A DNA stretch of 64,000 nucleotides from Sorghum bicolor (GCF_000003195.3 NC_012878.2:20312641-20376640); one strand, 5' to 3'. Positions 23,895 to 34,481 are shown, counted from the first letter of the stretch. Made by a program: numbers and translations. The notes: generated by a model from the letters alone, not told the origin.

Positions 23895-24482
23895 CTAGTC
23901 GGTGTGGTCAGAGGCATAACCCGGGTCGTTGTTAATATCGCCATGGTCATCCCTCGGATTATCGTCGTCGGAGTCGGATTCCTCTTCATCGCTGGGTTCT
24001 TGGTCGGGCTCTCCATCATCTGCCAACTCTCCGTCAGTGTCCATCTCCCCTTCACCTGGAGGTGGGTGAAGCTGATGGTATAAGTCGAATGCAATATCAC
24101 AGTACTGCATCGCCATGTCGTTGACAGTGTCCAGATGATGCACCAACTCGAGCTTCTCCAGCTGCAGCTGATCCTCCCGCTGCCATGCGACGTCCCTCTG
24201 TGCAGTGACAGTGGCCGCCATCTTCATGTACAGATTTTCTGTGTACTTGCTTGTGGTGAACTTGGCCTTCATTCTGGTCAGCTCGTGCATATGTGCACTC
24301 TTAGCCTGCTCTTCCCGAGCAATAGGTGCATTTATTTCTTCCACCATGCGGGATAGCATTGCCTCGCAATTCTCGGTGGCTTGTCTTTGATTGGTTAACT
24401 GAGCCTTGAGTTCACCAATCTCTATAACATTATACATCCTCTCTCTTGTTACTTCGGTCAACTCCGCTGACAACCTTTCCAT
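23895..24482 (-). CDS. Extra ORF upstream of gag in B (195 aa, coiled coil with acidic tail)
   Basis: An intact ORF in element sense between the primer site and gag. Residues 1-135 are heptad-rich and charged (MERLSAELTEVTRERMYNV; MSRM-like and EDQLQLEKLELVHHLDTV segments), a strong coiled-coil look; residues 140-195 are very acidic (EPDQEPSDEEESDSDDDNP). An in-frame TAA lies 12 codons before the Met. No enzyme motif is visible and I do not recognise a named family. It is uninterrupted in an element whose gag and pol are broken, although B is old, so this may be chance. It could be a Gag-associated leader product or a captured gene fragment. Confidence 0.55.
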   Translation of the reverse strand: MERLSAELTEVTRERMYNVIEIGELKAQLTNQRQATENCEAMLSRMVEEINAPIAREEQAKSAHMHELTRMKAKFTTSKYTENLYMKMAATVTAQRDVAWQREDQLQLEKLELVHHLDTVNDMAMQYCDIAFDLYHQLHPPPGEGEMDTDGELADDGEPDQEPSDEEESDSDDDNPRDDHGDINNDPGYASDHTD

Positions 24483-24955
24483 CTCCTGCTGAGATGGGGA
24501 ACAGCTACTGCTAGCTTAATCACTTTGCGGGGCCAACTGGTGTCGAGGCACCCCTTTAGGACTGGTTCTCTTGCGAGGAGTCTGCTTCCAACAACCCATC
24601 CTATAGAGGGTAAGTTTGGATTAGTAAGAGAGACCTTAAAGGTTAGCAAGAATGGGATTGATTCTATACAACCTAACCCGAATACAGAGGAAGGTAATTA
24701 ATCAAGTGACACATCATGATGCATGCACGTACTTACGATTCGTACTAGAAATTCATAACGATATCACTTAAAACTTTTACAACATAGGGCGATACTTTAT
24801 GTTGCTCCTCCACATGACCTCAAAAATTCTAGCAAAGCCTACAGACAAGGGTAAGGTAGGACTAAAGCACTTGGACTCAAAATAGGCAATTTTTATTATT
24901 GGATCCAAATAAGTTTGAAGTTTTTCAAAGGATACAGCAATCATCTTAGCAACGA
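24483..24955 (-). other. 5' leader of B between primer site and extra ORF
   Basis: Non-coding as far as I can see. The short minus-strand ORF at 24458-24649 has no recognisable domain. Confidence 0.6.
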
Positions 24956-24969
24956 ATGCTCTGATACCA
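24956..24969 (-). promoter_or_regulatory. Primer-binding site of B (initiator tRNA-Met)
   Basis: On the minus strand TGGTATCAGAGCAT begins two bases after the LTR end (24972). TGGTATCAGAGC is the standard plant initiator-Met primer site. Confidence 0.9.
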
Positions 24970-24971
24970 GA

Positions 24972-26208
24972 TGTGGCAGAACCTCCTAAGTGTTTGGGTC
25001 CACCGTCTCCTATCATTGTCCTAAGGACCTCTGACGGTGATGCCAGGGATCCTTTCACTTTAGAAGCCCGATGAGCATCCTAGGACGCCCATTCCACTGC
25101 TACTTGTGGCGTATCAAACAAGCTCGTCCTGACCACTCTCGATGGTCAATGAATGAGAACTTCTTTGTCTCGCCCTTACAGGATAGCGAGTGGCCACCTT
25201 AACACCAGGATCATTCGTTGCGAAGACATTGCAGTATCAAAGACGACATATGACAAAAATAACATTTTAGAGTAAAACGGCGGAAGCATTACATAACTGA
25301 ATTTACAAAAGTAGTTCTTCCAACTAGTAAAGTGTTACTACAAGCTAGGTCTGGTGGAGCAACTTAAACTTTAGTACACAGATTACAAATTTACAGACCC
25401 TGCCCATGGGTCACACTCACTCTTCTTGGTCGTCAACTTCGACGACGGTCACACAACAGGATCCGAAACAAGTCGACTCCTGAACTTCACCTGCAACAGG
25501 GGTTATAAAACCCTGAGTACGGGAGTACTCAACAAGAATTACCCGGCATAAAAAGAGGAGAACATAGGAATGCAGGCTTAGGGAAGACAAGGAGTGGCTG
25601 AGCAAGGAGCCAATTTGGTTTGCTGAAAAGCTTACTAATAGTGCAGCCTTACTTTTAAGTTTTACTCACGAATTCCTCTCCTTAAGAGGCAGAGGAGTTC
25701 GAGGACAGTCTATCTAGTTGTTTCTCACAGACAAGTCTGTAAGTTCCTAGTACTTAATCAAAATATTATCTATTCAACGGCCATAGCTTCATGTCACTCT
25801 GAGTCTGAGAATTGGGATCCGAACCTCATGAGACATTTCCCCCTTTCTCATTTTGCCACTTAGTTGCATCTTTAACTATGATGAGGGTCAAAGGAATTGA
25901 GTCTCCCAATCAGGGAGCAACGACGATTCGAATCGCTTAGCAATCCAGCTGGAGTTCCTAACAACCCAACATATGTAGAACCGAATCTTGCATATGTCAA
26001 TCCAAATCTAGCTCTGCCCAAATTTGACCGGGTTCGCGGCACCCGAGAGCACAGTACCCCATCATCTAGCCCATTTGTCAGGAGGGTACACACTACTCTC
26101 GCCATCGCTCCACGCCCAGTGCGCGTGTAGCCGTTCGCGTTGAGGGATCACAAGACCGGGCTTACCGAGGGCAAGTGGCTAATACTATAAATTCTCAACC
26201 CAGCAGGC
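24972..26208 (-). repeat. 5' LTR of B, first piece (3' end in element sense)
   Basis: Starts TGTGGCAGAACC on the plus strand and matches 15275-16510 closely. It is cut at 26208 by element D, with the TSD copy caggc at 26204-26208. Confidence 0.92.
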
Positions 26209-27859
26209 TGTTGACGGTCCTTAAGTATCAAATTTAATTATCAAATAAATAAAGAAAAGGATCCAAATGAAATAAACATCTAGACTTAGGGTTTTATCTG
26301 ACAGAATTCCATGAGTTTTGGTGTTTGTCTATTTCTGCAAGGGGTTATCAGGAAATACGGAAGAAAGGCCCACACGTCGGGATTACATAGAGATATTAAC
26401 GTGCCGCGCAATTATCTTACGTCTAGAAGACTCCAGAAGCCACGAGACCGAAGCGGAGGCGAAACGTGGCCAGAGGCAGGGCGCCCGCCCTCCTGCCATG
26501 GGCGCCCGCCCCCTCCCTGAGTCCAATCAGGACTCTGCTTCGTGGGAGATCTCCACCGACCTAAAGGATGAATCTAAACCATACAATCTATGTCGGTTTG
26601 ATCCAACGGCCCATATTCACTTGAAGGGACTATAAAACCAGACCCCCTGGCCCCTGGAGAAGAGAGCCTCTCAACCCTAATTCATTATTCTCAAGGGAGA
26701 AGAAGCCTCTGATCAAGATTAGAGCCACCACATCAATTAGATATCTAGATTAGCATAGCTACATAGGATTAGAACTAGAAGGAGTCAATCTTCGATTGGT
26801 TCCCGGATCTGTCAAGAGGATTCTTGGTAATTCTCTAATTATGCTTCTAATTGCTTTCTAATTATCTTTGTTCTTCAATATTATGAATATGACTTTGTTC
26901 TACTTCAATATATTGCTTATGACTTTGCTCTACTTGCTTATATTCAAGATTATATTGTTCTTAGTTTATCATAGTTATGTACTTAGCTTAGTTAGATTGG
27001 ATTTATATACATGCTTAGGATCGTATAGTGTTTATCCATCGGATCTATGGGTAAATGATAGATATTGTGTAGACGTGGTGCTTATACCGTATTTATCTGC
27101 GATTGTACCCAATATGCCAGATCGTGGGGTAGTTCGTGATAGTGACAGCTTCATTGATTCTTATATAGTCCCCCTCTCGTGTATTGGGCTGGCAGAGCAA
27201 CATTATTACAGGGGAGTGATTGCTATGTTTCTCATATTCCTTGCTAATATCACTATGCATGGGCGTAGTCTTGTCTCGCAATGATTGCTAAGTATGCTTG
27301 CACTAACTATGATAATGCTAGACTATATAGTTAAGAATAACTTAGGGAATATTCTTGTAGTTCATTCTAATACCATGCTAATGACTTTCTAGAGTATCCA
27401 ATTGAGGTGCTTATCATATTTATATGTGGCTGATCAGATTAATTATCTTTGTCACTATTCATTATTTCATATATCTTTTATGTGACACTTATCCCTGTAT
27501 GAAGAGTTAGATAAATGTTCTCAATTATACATGCAATGATAGATGCTCAATCTCATATTCTATTCTGTATTCACTATTGATGATTGCTAATCCCTTCCCA
27601 GTGGTAAAAATATAAATAACGATACCTGGAATACTTCCCGGTTAAAATGCTACATCGGTATTAATCTGTGCGCTTGCAGATCCCATTCAGTATTTATTTA
27701 GAAGAGCAATTGCATATTTCAATACCGTGTCTCTCATGTCATGCTGGGGATGACAACTTGGCTTAAGTGGTGTGAGGGATAGGTTTGGCATTTTTGGCAC
27801 CGTTACTAGATTTAAAGAACTTAGTCTACTTTTGGTAATGATGTTAAGAATACCCAACA
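26209..27859 (+). repeat. 5' LTR of D (1,651 bp)
   Basis: TGTTGACGGTCC to AATACCCAACA. TATA box TATAAAA at 26631-26637; U5 hairpin ATCTG-TGCGCTTG-CAGAT (27664-27681); a fossil primer-site sequence at 27795-27812. U3 matches A and G; R-U5 is a type not shared with A, C or G. Confidence 0.94.
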
Positions 27860-27867
27860 AGCATTTT

Positions 27868-27885
27868 TGGCGTCGTTGCCGGAGA
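27868..27885 (+). promoter_or_regulatory. Primer-binding site of D
   Basis: tggcgtcgttgccggaga, two bases from the TGGCGCCGTTGCCGGGGA consensus, starting 8 bases after the LTR as in C and G. Confidence 0.82.
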
Positions 27886-28019
27886 AGGTTGATTACTAAT
27901 CAAGAATGGAATAAAAGATTTTGAGTCATCATTCGCATCACTAATATGATTGAGCTTATCTATTCTCTCATACAGTTTTACCCTGATATTTTTCTATTTT
28001 ATCTTATGCAGGGGAATGT

Positions 28020-30668
28020 ATGAATAGAAGACATCTTCCAGGAAATTTTGTTGACAATCCCGAAGCATTATTCAAGAAGACGAGAGCCAAGCTCAAGAAG
28101 AGATCATCAACACTTCAGCAAGAAGCTTCATCCAATCAAGAAGATCACCGAAACTTGTCTTCAGAGTTCGAGGCCATGGCGAACAAATCAATCCGTGAGT
28201 TCTCAGCTCCCACTACGGACAACATCCGCACTGGACCTGCTGCAGAGATCGATGGCAACTTTGAGCTCAAGCCTGGACTTATCAACGTGGTGCAATCCAA
28301 CCAGTTCTGTGGGAAGGCACACGAAGATGCTAGTGCTCATCTACAACACTTCCTGGAGATTTGCAACACATTCAACATATCAGGAGTTTCCAAAGATGCT
28401 ATACTACTTCGCCTCTTCCCATTCTCACTGTTAGGAAGAGCGAAGCAGTGGTTCTACGCTACAAAGGAGAAGAATACTACGTGGGCACTCTGCTCAACAA
28501 ACTTCCTGGCTAAGTTCTTTCCCATGGGCAAGACCAATGCTCTCCGTGGGAAGATTACAAGTTTTCAGCAACAAAATGATGAATCTGTTCCAGAAGCATG
28601 GGAGCGCTTTCAAGACTACATCCTAGAATGTCCCCATCATGGAATGGAGAGTTGGCTACTGATGCAGACGTTTTATCATGGGCTCGGCAATAGTGCCAGA
28701 GAAACCATGGATGCTACAGCTGGAGGAGCATTCTTATCAGTTACTATACCACAAGCCACAGCTCTTGTGGAGAAGATGGCATCCAACCAAAGCTGGAATG
28801 AAGAGAGGACCCAGACACGCAAGAGAGGTGGAGGTATGCATCAGCTCAAGGAGGTAGACATGTTGTCTGCAAAGCTAGACCTGCTCATGAAGAAGCTCGA
28901 CGATAAAGCTGGAGATAAGAAGGAAGTTATGCACATCTACGACTCTCACATGACTTGTGAGGAGTGTGGAGACACTGGACACTCAGGCAATCACTGCCCT
29001 GAGATACTTGAGGATGTGAACTACATCATCAACAACAACAACAACTACTACAACCGTCCTCAACAAAATCAAGGTTGGAATCAACAGAGGCCTAACTACT
29101 CAGGTAATTATCAAGGTAACAATTCTTACAATAATAATAATAGTTTTCCACCTCTGAGAGAGTTAGTGTCTAATCAAGGAAAGCTAATGGATAACCTATC
29201 TAAGAAATTGGCATCTAATGAAAAAATGCTAGAAAATATAAATAATAGAATGGATAATTTCTCTACTGCCATCAAGAATCAAATTAGCTTTAATAAAATG
29301 ATTGAATCTCAGTTAAATCAAATAGCTGCTGCTGTTCCTACTACTAACCCCGGTATACCATCACAACCGGAAGGATTAGAATCTGCAAATCTTGTAGACA
29401 TGTTTGATGCTGGTAATTGGAGTAACCCCGTCACTGAATTCACTATTGACCTTCTGCCGGTCAAGAGAGGAGATCCAGGATGCCCCGTCATCCCAATCTC
29501 CATCGGCATGGTGGACGTCCCAGAAGCACTCTGTGACTTTGGCTCCAGCGTCAACATTATACCTAGGGTACTCTATGAAAAATTCTTTACATATCCTTTA
29601 TTAGAGACAGCCATGTGTTTGCAGTTTGCAGATCAGACGATAACTGTTCTAAAAGGAATATTATGGAACCTTTGTGTCCGAGTTGGTACCTTGTATGCCC
29701 CAGCAGACTTCGTAGTAGTAGAGACCGGAAATGATGAGAGGGCACCTATCATCTTAGGGAGGCCATTCTTAAACACCACGGGAGCTATCATATACGCTAG
29801 TGCTGCCAAGATCAGTTTCTACATCAAAGGGAGGAAGGAAACATTTTTCTTCAGGAACAAGACTACACAAAGCCCAGATCAATCCAGACGTGAATCAACG
29901 AAGAGGACCAACAGGAGGAACAGGAACAAGCAAGTGTGGACCGAGTCAGCTAAGACAGTCACTGTAGTTCATGGAGGCCAAGATCATCAACTTAAGTCAC
30001 CGTGTTTGACCAAGAAGGACGACCCAAGATTGCCAAGCATCTACTGCTCCATAAATGGATACAGCTTCTACAAGGCAACTTGCGACACCAGATCGGGCGT
30101 CAACATAATGGCCGCAGTCACCTATCGGCAATTGTTCAGAACCATGCCCCTAAGACCAACATACATTCAGCTCCATATGGCAGATCAGACATTTCGAGAA
30201 GTTAAAGGAATAGTAACTGATGTCCCAGTCAAAATAGATGATCATTTTGTCTACACAGACTTTCAAGTTATTGAAATGGGAGAAGACGAATACGATCCAC
30301 CCATCATCCTTGGAAGACCGTTCCTCAGCACTGTTAAAGCAATTATCTACATTGGAACCGGAGAAGTCCATATGCACTTCCCCTCAGAAAAGGTATGCCG
30401 CTATTTTACTGACCGTGACTATATCGTTGAAGAATCTAAGCAGATTAGAAAGAGACGCAACCACAACCAGAGGAGGCAGATCATCAAGGACGGATGGGCA
30501 GACTACAAAGGAGAAGTTATAAGGTCAGAAGACATAGAGTTTAAACAGAATTATCCAAAGGAGACCGTAGCACCGAGTCAGGTATGGAAAGAGAAGATAA
30601 CTATACATGAAGAGGAGGCGCTACCGAAAGTACCGACTACGCCACCCAACGAATCCCAGGACAATTGA
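28020..30668 (+). CDS. gag-pro: Gag with two retropepsin-like domains (882 aa), element D
   Basis: Intact. Capsid region about residues 80-260 with RLFPFSLLGRAKQWFYA and FFPMGKTNALRGKITSF (Retrotrans_gag type). CCHC zinc knuckle CEECGDTGHSGNHC at 313-326, then an Asn/Gln-rich linker. Protease-like domain 1: ALCDFGSSVNIIP (Asp506) and IILGRPFL (about 577-584). Protease-like domain 2: ATCDTRSGVNIM (Asp689) and IILGRPFL (about 761-768). The two Asp are 183 residues apart and each is about 75 residues before its own ILGRPFL. Neither has a perfect D-[ST]-G-[AS]: domain 1 is DFGS, domain 2 DTRS. The C-terminus is acidic and basic by turns and ends PTTPPNESQDN. The start follows the LTR-PBS leader by 135 bases. 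The product would build particles; other enzymes must come from elsewhere. Confidence 0.92.
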   Translation: MNRRHLPGNFVDNPEALFKKTRAKLKKRSSTLQQEASSNQEDHRNLSSEFEAMANKSIREFSAPTTDNIRTGPAAEIDGNFELKPGLINVVQSNQFCGKAHEDASAHLQHFLEICNTFNISGVSKDAILLRLFPFSLLGRAKQWFYATKEKNTTWALCSTNFLAKFFPMGKTNALRGKITSFQQQNDESVPEAWERFQDYILECPHHGMESWLLMQTFYHGLGNSARETMDATAGGAFLSVTIPQATALVEKMASNQSWNEERTQTRKRGGGMHQLKEVDMLSAKLDLLMKKLDDKAGDKKEVMHIYDSHMTCEECGDTGHSGNHCPEILEDVNYIINNNNNYYNRPQQNQGWNQQRPNYSGNYQGNNSYNNNNSFPPLRELVSNQGKLMDNLSKKLASNEKMLENINNRMDNFSTAIKNQISFNKMIESQLNQIAAAVPTTNPGIPSQPEGLESANLVDMFDAGNWSNPVTEFTIDLLPVKRGDPGCPVIPISIGMVDVPEALCDFGSSVNIIPRVLYEKFFTYPLLETAMCLQFADQTITVLKGILWNLCVRVGTLYAPADFVVVETGNDERAPIILGRPFLNTTGAIIYASAAKISFYIKGRKETFFFRNKTTQSPDQSRRESTKRTNRRNRNKQVWTESAKTVTVVHGGQDHQLKSPCLTKKDDPRLPSIYCSINGYSFYKATCDTRSGVNIMAAVTYRQLFRTMPLRPTYIQLHMADQTFREVKGIVTDVPVKIDDHFVYTDFQVIEMGEDEYDPPIILGRPFLSTVKAIIYIGTGEVHMHFPSEKVCRYFTDRDYIVEESKQIRKRRNHNQRRQIIKDGWADYKGEVIRSEDIEFKQNYPKETVAPSQVWKEKITIHEEEALPKVPTTPPNESQDN

Positions 30669-31984
30669 GAAAATAGAGAGTCCCGTTCGGAGGACTTAAA
30701 AACACCGAACGCCTTGCCAAGAGGTAAACTTGGTAGTTATCCTTTCCCTTTCAATTATTTCAACTAGTTTACTTAGTTAATCATGTTCGTGCTATCCTAA
30801 AAAGAAAATAAAAATGTGAAAAATAGTAAGCCCCATGTGAGTAGACGAGTGGCATAAAACCCATAAGTACATTCACTGTGGTGGCATAAAAATAAAATAA
30901 ATATTTCCTTCTGCTCTATAAAAATGAAAATATAAAAACAGGGAGTAATAATTATTAAGGAGTCTCAATATGATAAAGGCTAGATATTTATGCTAACACT
31001 TAATCAAGTTCCACAAGCTTTGTTGTCTATTTGAGCTCCACAGAATTTAAGAATTAAGAAGACTGGCAGACGGAGGACATTCTAATCGCTGTCAGAATGC
31101 TGCTGACTTTCAAATACACCTCTGCCGCCTGCTAGCTACATCAAGAGAAATTACGTCAAAATTTAGCTTGGGGGAGAGCACCCCCATTTATCCCGATAAG
31201 TATTTCTATCTATCTTTATACTTATATTATATTAGAATATTAAAATACATAACTATGGAAAACCAAATAAAGATTTTGTGCTTATATATATATCTTTTGC
31301 TTAGTGTGTTTAATAAAAAAATAAAGTGGCTATGTTAATCTGTATCTTAATAATAAAACTCAAGCATGGATATGATGAATAGTTGCTCTGCCTAATTTGC
31401 ACATTTTAAGTTCTCTCTCAAGTTTAGACATAACTGTTATAATTTAAGACTTGCTCTAGATCTAAACTTGTGGGATGAAAACTTGATCTGAAGTCTAAGT
31501 TGTTAACGGATATGATACGGGAAGGTTGAGCTGCTGTTTATCTGTTCCTAGAGATGCTAGAATTCTGGAGAATTTTATCTTTGAAAATCTTTAAAATATT
31601 GCATGATGAGTTCCTGTATGATGAGAGTTTAAATTCCTACCACAGCCAGATATACATGCTTGCTAGACTTTGAGCCACACATTTACTATTTACTGCTTAT
31701 GAGTATTGAGTGTGGTCAAGCTGTGTAGACCCTTACGAGCTTGTCATGTGGTTAAATCAAGATTTCACTTGCACGTTTACTCATATATGCTACTTCTACT
31801 CCAGAAGTACCATCCACATATATCCACTCATTTCCATCCCCAGAACCACCCAAAAATATTCTACTCCTAACCCTGGAGAGAATAGCCAAAAATATTTTTG
31901 TTTTTCCTTGTGAAATAAATGCTCAAGTTATCTTGTTACTACCACTTGCTATATTATCTCAAGAGATGAGAGCTCTAAAAAAAA

Positions 31985-32067
31985 GAGGAAATAAAAAGGA
32001 GCAAGTGCTCGGAACCTCGAAAGAAAAGAAAAAAAGTGAGACGAGAGGTAAAAATGGACAAGTGTCC
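31985..32067 (+). other. Paired AAGT-loop RNA hairpins, copy in D
   Basis: GAGG (31985-31988)/CCTC (32015-32018) enclose GAGC-AAGT-GCTC (31999-32010); hairpin 2 is GGAC-AAGT-GTCC (32056-32067). Both stems are perfect. Hairpin 1 differs from the G copy (GGGC/GCCC) by a paired A-T for G-C change. Confidence 0.7.
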
Positions 32068-32786
32068 GACAGTAGAATTAGGGGTACAAGATACCCACCT
32101 GAGAGAAAAGAAAAAAAAGAAAGAAGAGCATCTCATTCTCCTCATAATTTTAAAAAAGCAAGAAAGGTATGTATCCCCTCAAAAGAGCAAAAGTAGAATT
32201 CGACTTCCACCATTGTTATCACCATCATCACCATACACCATTCATTCGTCACACATGCACATCTTGATTAAACTTATTGACTTGTTACTTTGGATCCATG
32301 GTTTGACTATATAATAAATGTCTTGTAAGTATGTATACTTTATCTCTCACCTATGAGCTCCAGATATTAAAGCCTTATTAGAGTAGGGTGAGAGAGAAGG
32401 TAATGTCACTATGCTTTATACCACAAATACTACATATCTTGAGAGAAGACATATACCATCTCTGCCTTGGTAATGATCCAGAAATACCACAAAAGAGAGA
32501 TATGAGAGAATCATACAAGGAATCTCTGAGTTTTATTTGAAAATCTGCAAAAGCACCAGAGCTATAGCTGATCAAGAATAAGAGACATGGCACTTGACTA
32601 GCTGTTCTATCTTTTAACTACTCAAGACAGAAGTGACGGTTACAAGTCCCATGGTGAAGGTAAAGTAAGTAAGTTTTAAATCTTGACAGTTTACTCTAAC
32701 TGAAAGATGAGATCTTATTTAAAAGCATGTGTACCGTCAATTTTTAAAGATATTGCAACAACTTATGATCCATAGCTGAGTCTATC

Positions 32787-32825
32787 CTTGCTTAGGGACG
32801 AGCAAGAGGCAAGCTTGGGGGAGTT
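32787..32825 (+). promoter_or_regulatory. PPT-proximal hairpin and polypurine tract of D
   Basis: CTTGCTT (32787-32793), loop AGGGAC, GAGCAAG (32800-32806), one T-G wobble, then aggcaagcttgggggagtt before the LTR. Confidence 0.7.
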
Positions 32826-34476
32826 TGTTGACGGTCCTTAAGTATCAAATTTAATTATCAAATAAATAAAGAAAAGGATCCAAATGAAATCAACATCTAG
32901 ACTTAGGGTTTTATCTGACAGAATTCCACGAGTTTTGGTGTTTGTCTATTTCTGCAGGGGGTTATCAGGAAATACGGAAGAAAGGCCCACACGTCGGGAT
33001 TACATAGAGATATTAACGTGCCGCGCAATTATCTTACGTCTAGAAGACTCCAGAAGCCACGAGACCGAAGCGGAGGCGAAACGGGGCAAGAGGTAGGGCG
33101 CCCGCCCTCCTGCCCTGGGCGCCCGCCCCCTCCCTGAGTCCAATCAGGACTCTGCTTCATGGGAGATCTCCACCGACCTAAAGGATGAATCTAAACCATA
33201 CAATCTATGTCGGTTTGATCCAACGGCCCATATTCACTTGAAGGGACTATAAAACCAGACCCCCTGGCCCCTGGAGAAGAGAGCCTCTCAACCCTAATTC
33301 ATTATTCTCAAGGGAGAAGAAGCCTCTGATCAAGATTAGAGCCACCACATAAATTAGATATCTAGATTAGCATAGCTACATAGGATTAGAACTAGAAGGA
33401 GTCAATCTTTGATTGGTCCCCGGATCTGTCAAGATGATTCTTGGTAATTCTCTAATTGTGCTTCTATTTGCTTTCTAATTATCTTTGTTCTTCAATATTA
33501 TGAATATGACTTTGTTCTACTTCAATATATTGCTTATGACTTTGCTCTACTTGCTTATATTCAAGATTATATTGTTCTTAGTTTATCATAGTTATGTACT
33601 TGGCTTAGTTAGATTGGATTTATATACATGCTTAGGATCGTATAGTGTTTATCCATCGGATCCATAGGTAAATGATAGATATTGTGTAGGCGTGGTGCTT
33701 ATACCGTATTTATCTGCGATTGTACCCAATATGCCAGATCGTGGGGTAGTTGGTGATAGTGACAGCTTCATTGATTCTTATATACTCCCCCTCTCGTGTA
33801 TTGGGCTGGCAGAGCAACATTATTACAGGGGAGTGATTGCTATGTTTCTCATATTCCTTGCTAATATCACTATGCATGGGCGTAGTCTTGTCTCGCAATG
33901 ATTGCTAAGTATGCTTGCACTAACTATGATAATGCTAGACTATATAGTTAAGAATAACTTAGGGAATATTCTAGTAGTTCGTTCTAATACAATGCTAATG
34001 ACTTTCTAGAGTATCTAATTGAGGTGCTTATCATATTTATATGTGGCTGATCAGATTAATTATCTTTGTCACTATTCATTATTTCATATATCTTTTATGT
34101 GACACTTATCCCTGTATGAAGAGTTAGATAAATGTTCTCAATTATACATGCAATGATAGATGTTCAATCTCATATTCTATTCTGTAATCACTATTGATGA
34201 TTGCTAATCCCTTCCCAGTGGTAAAAATATAAATAACGATACCTGGAATACTTCCCGGTTAAAATGCTACATCGGTATTAATCTGTGCGCTTGCAGATCC
34301 CATTCAATATTTATTTAGAAGAGCAATTGCATATTTCAATACCGCGCCTCTCATGTCAAGCTGGGGATGACAACTTGGCTTAAGTGGTGTGAGGGATAGG
34401 TTTGGCATTTTTGGCACCGTTACTAGATTTAAAAAACTTAGTCTACTTTTGGTAATGATGTTAAGAATACCCAACA
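32826..34476 (+). repeat. 3' LTR of D (1,651 bp)
   Basis: Same length and ends as the 5' copy, followed by caggc. TATA box at 33248-33254; U5 hairpin 34281-34298; fossil primer site 34412-34429. Confidence 0.94.
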
Positions 34477-34481
34477 CAGGC

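Larger units (their letters stand above)
30669..32825 (+). other. 3' UTR of D
   Basis: No ORF of note. It carries the G-run hairpin (31170-31185), AAGT hairpins (31999-32010, 32056-32067), PPT hairpin (32787-32806) and polypurine tract (about 32807-32825). It is collinear with A and G throughout. Confidence 0.85.
26209..34476 (+). mobile_element. Element D: non-autonomous Gypsy element with gag and two protease domains
   Basis: Two LTRs of exactly 1,651 bp (26209-27859 and 32826-34476), TSD caggc on both sides, a tRNA-Asp-type primer site, one intact 882-codon ORF and a 2.16-kb 3' UTR; total 8,268 bp. There is no RT, RNase H or integrase and no room for them. By hand I count roughly 30 differences between the LTRs (about 2 percent), so the insertion is fairly young. 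It sits inside an LTR of B. It resembles what has been called TR-GAG elements, but with protease as well. Confidence 0.92.

Noticed and set aside
26868..27284. 138-aa hydrophobic ORF in the R-U5 of D (also 33485-33901) as a membrane protein
   Set aside because: AT-rich sequence gives Leu/Phe/Tyr runs; the 3' LTR copy is broken by a stop, so the frame is not kept.
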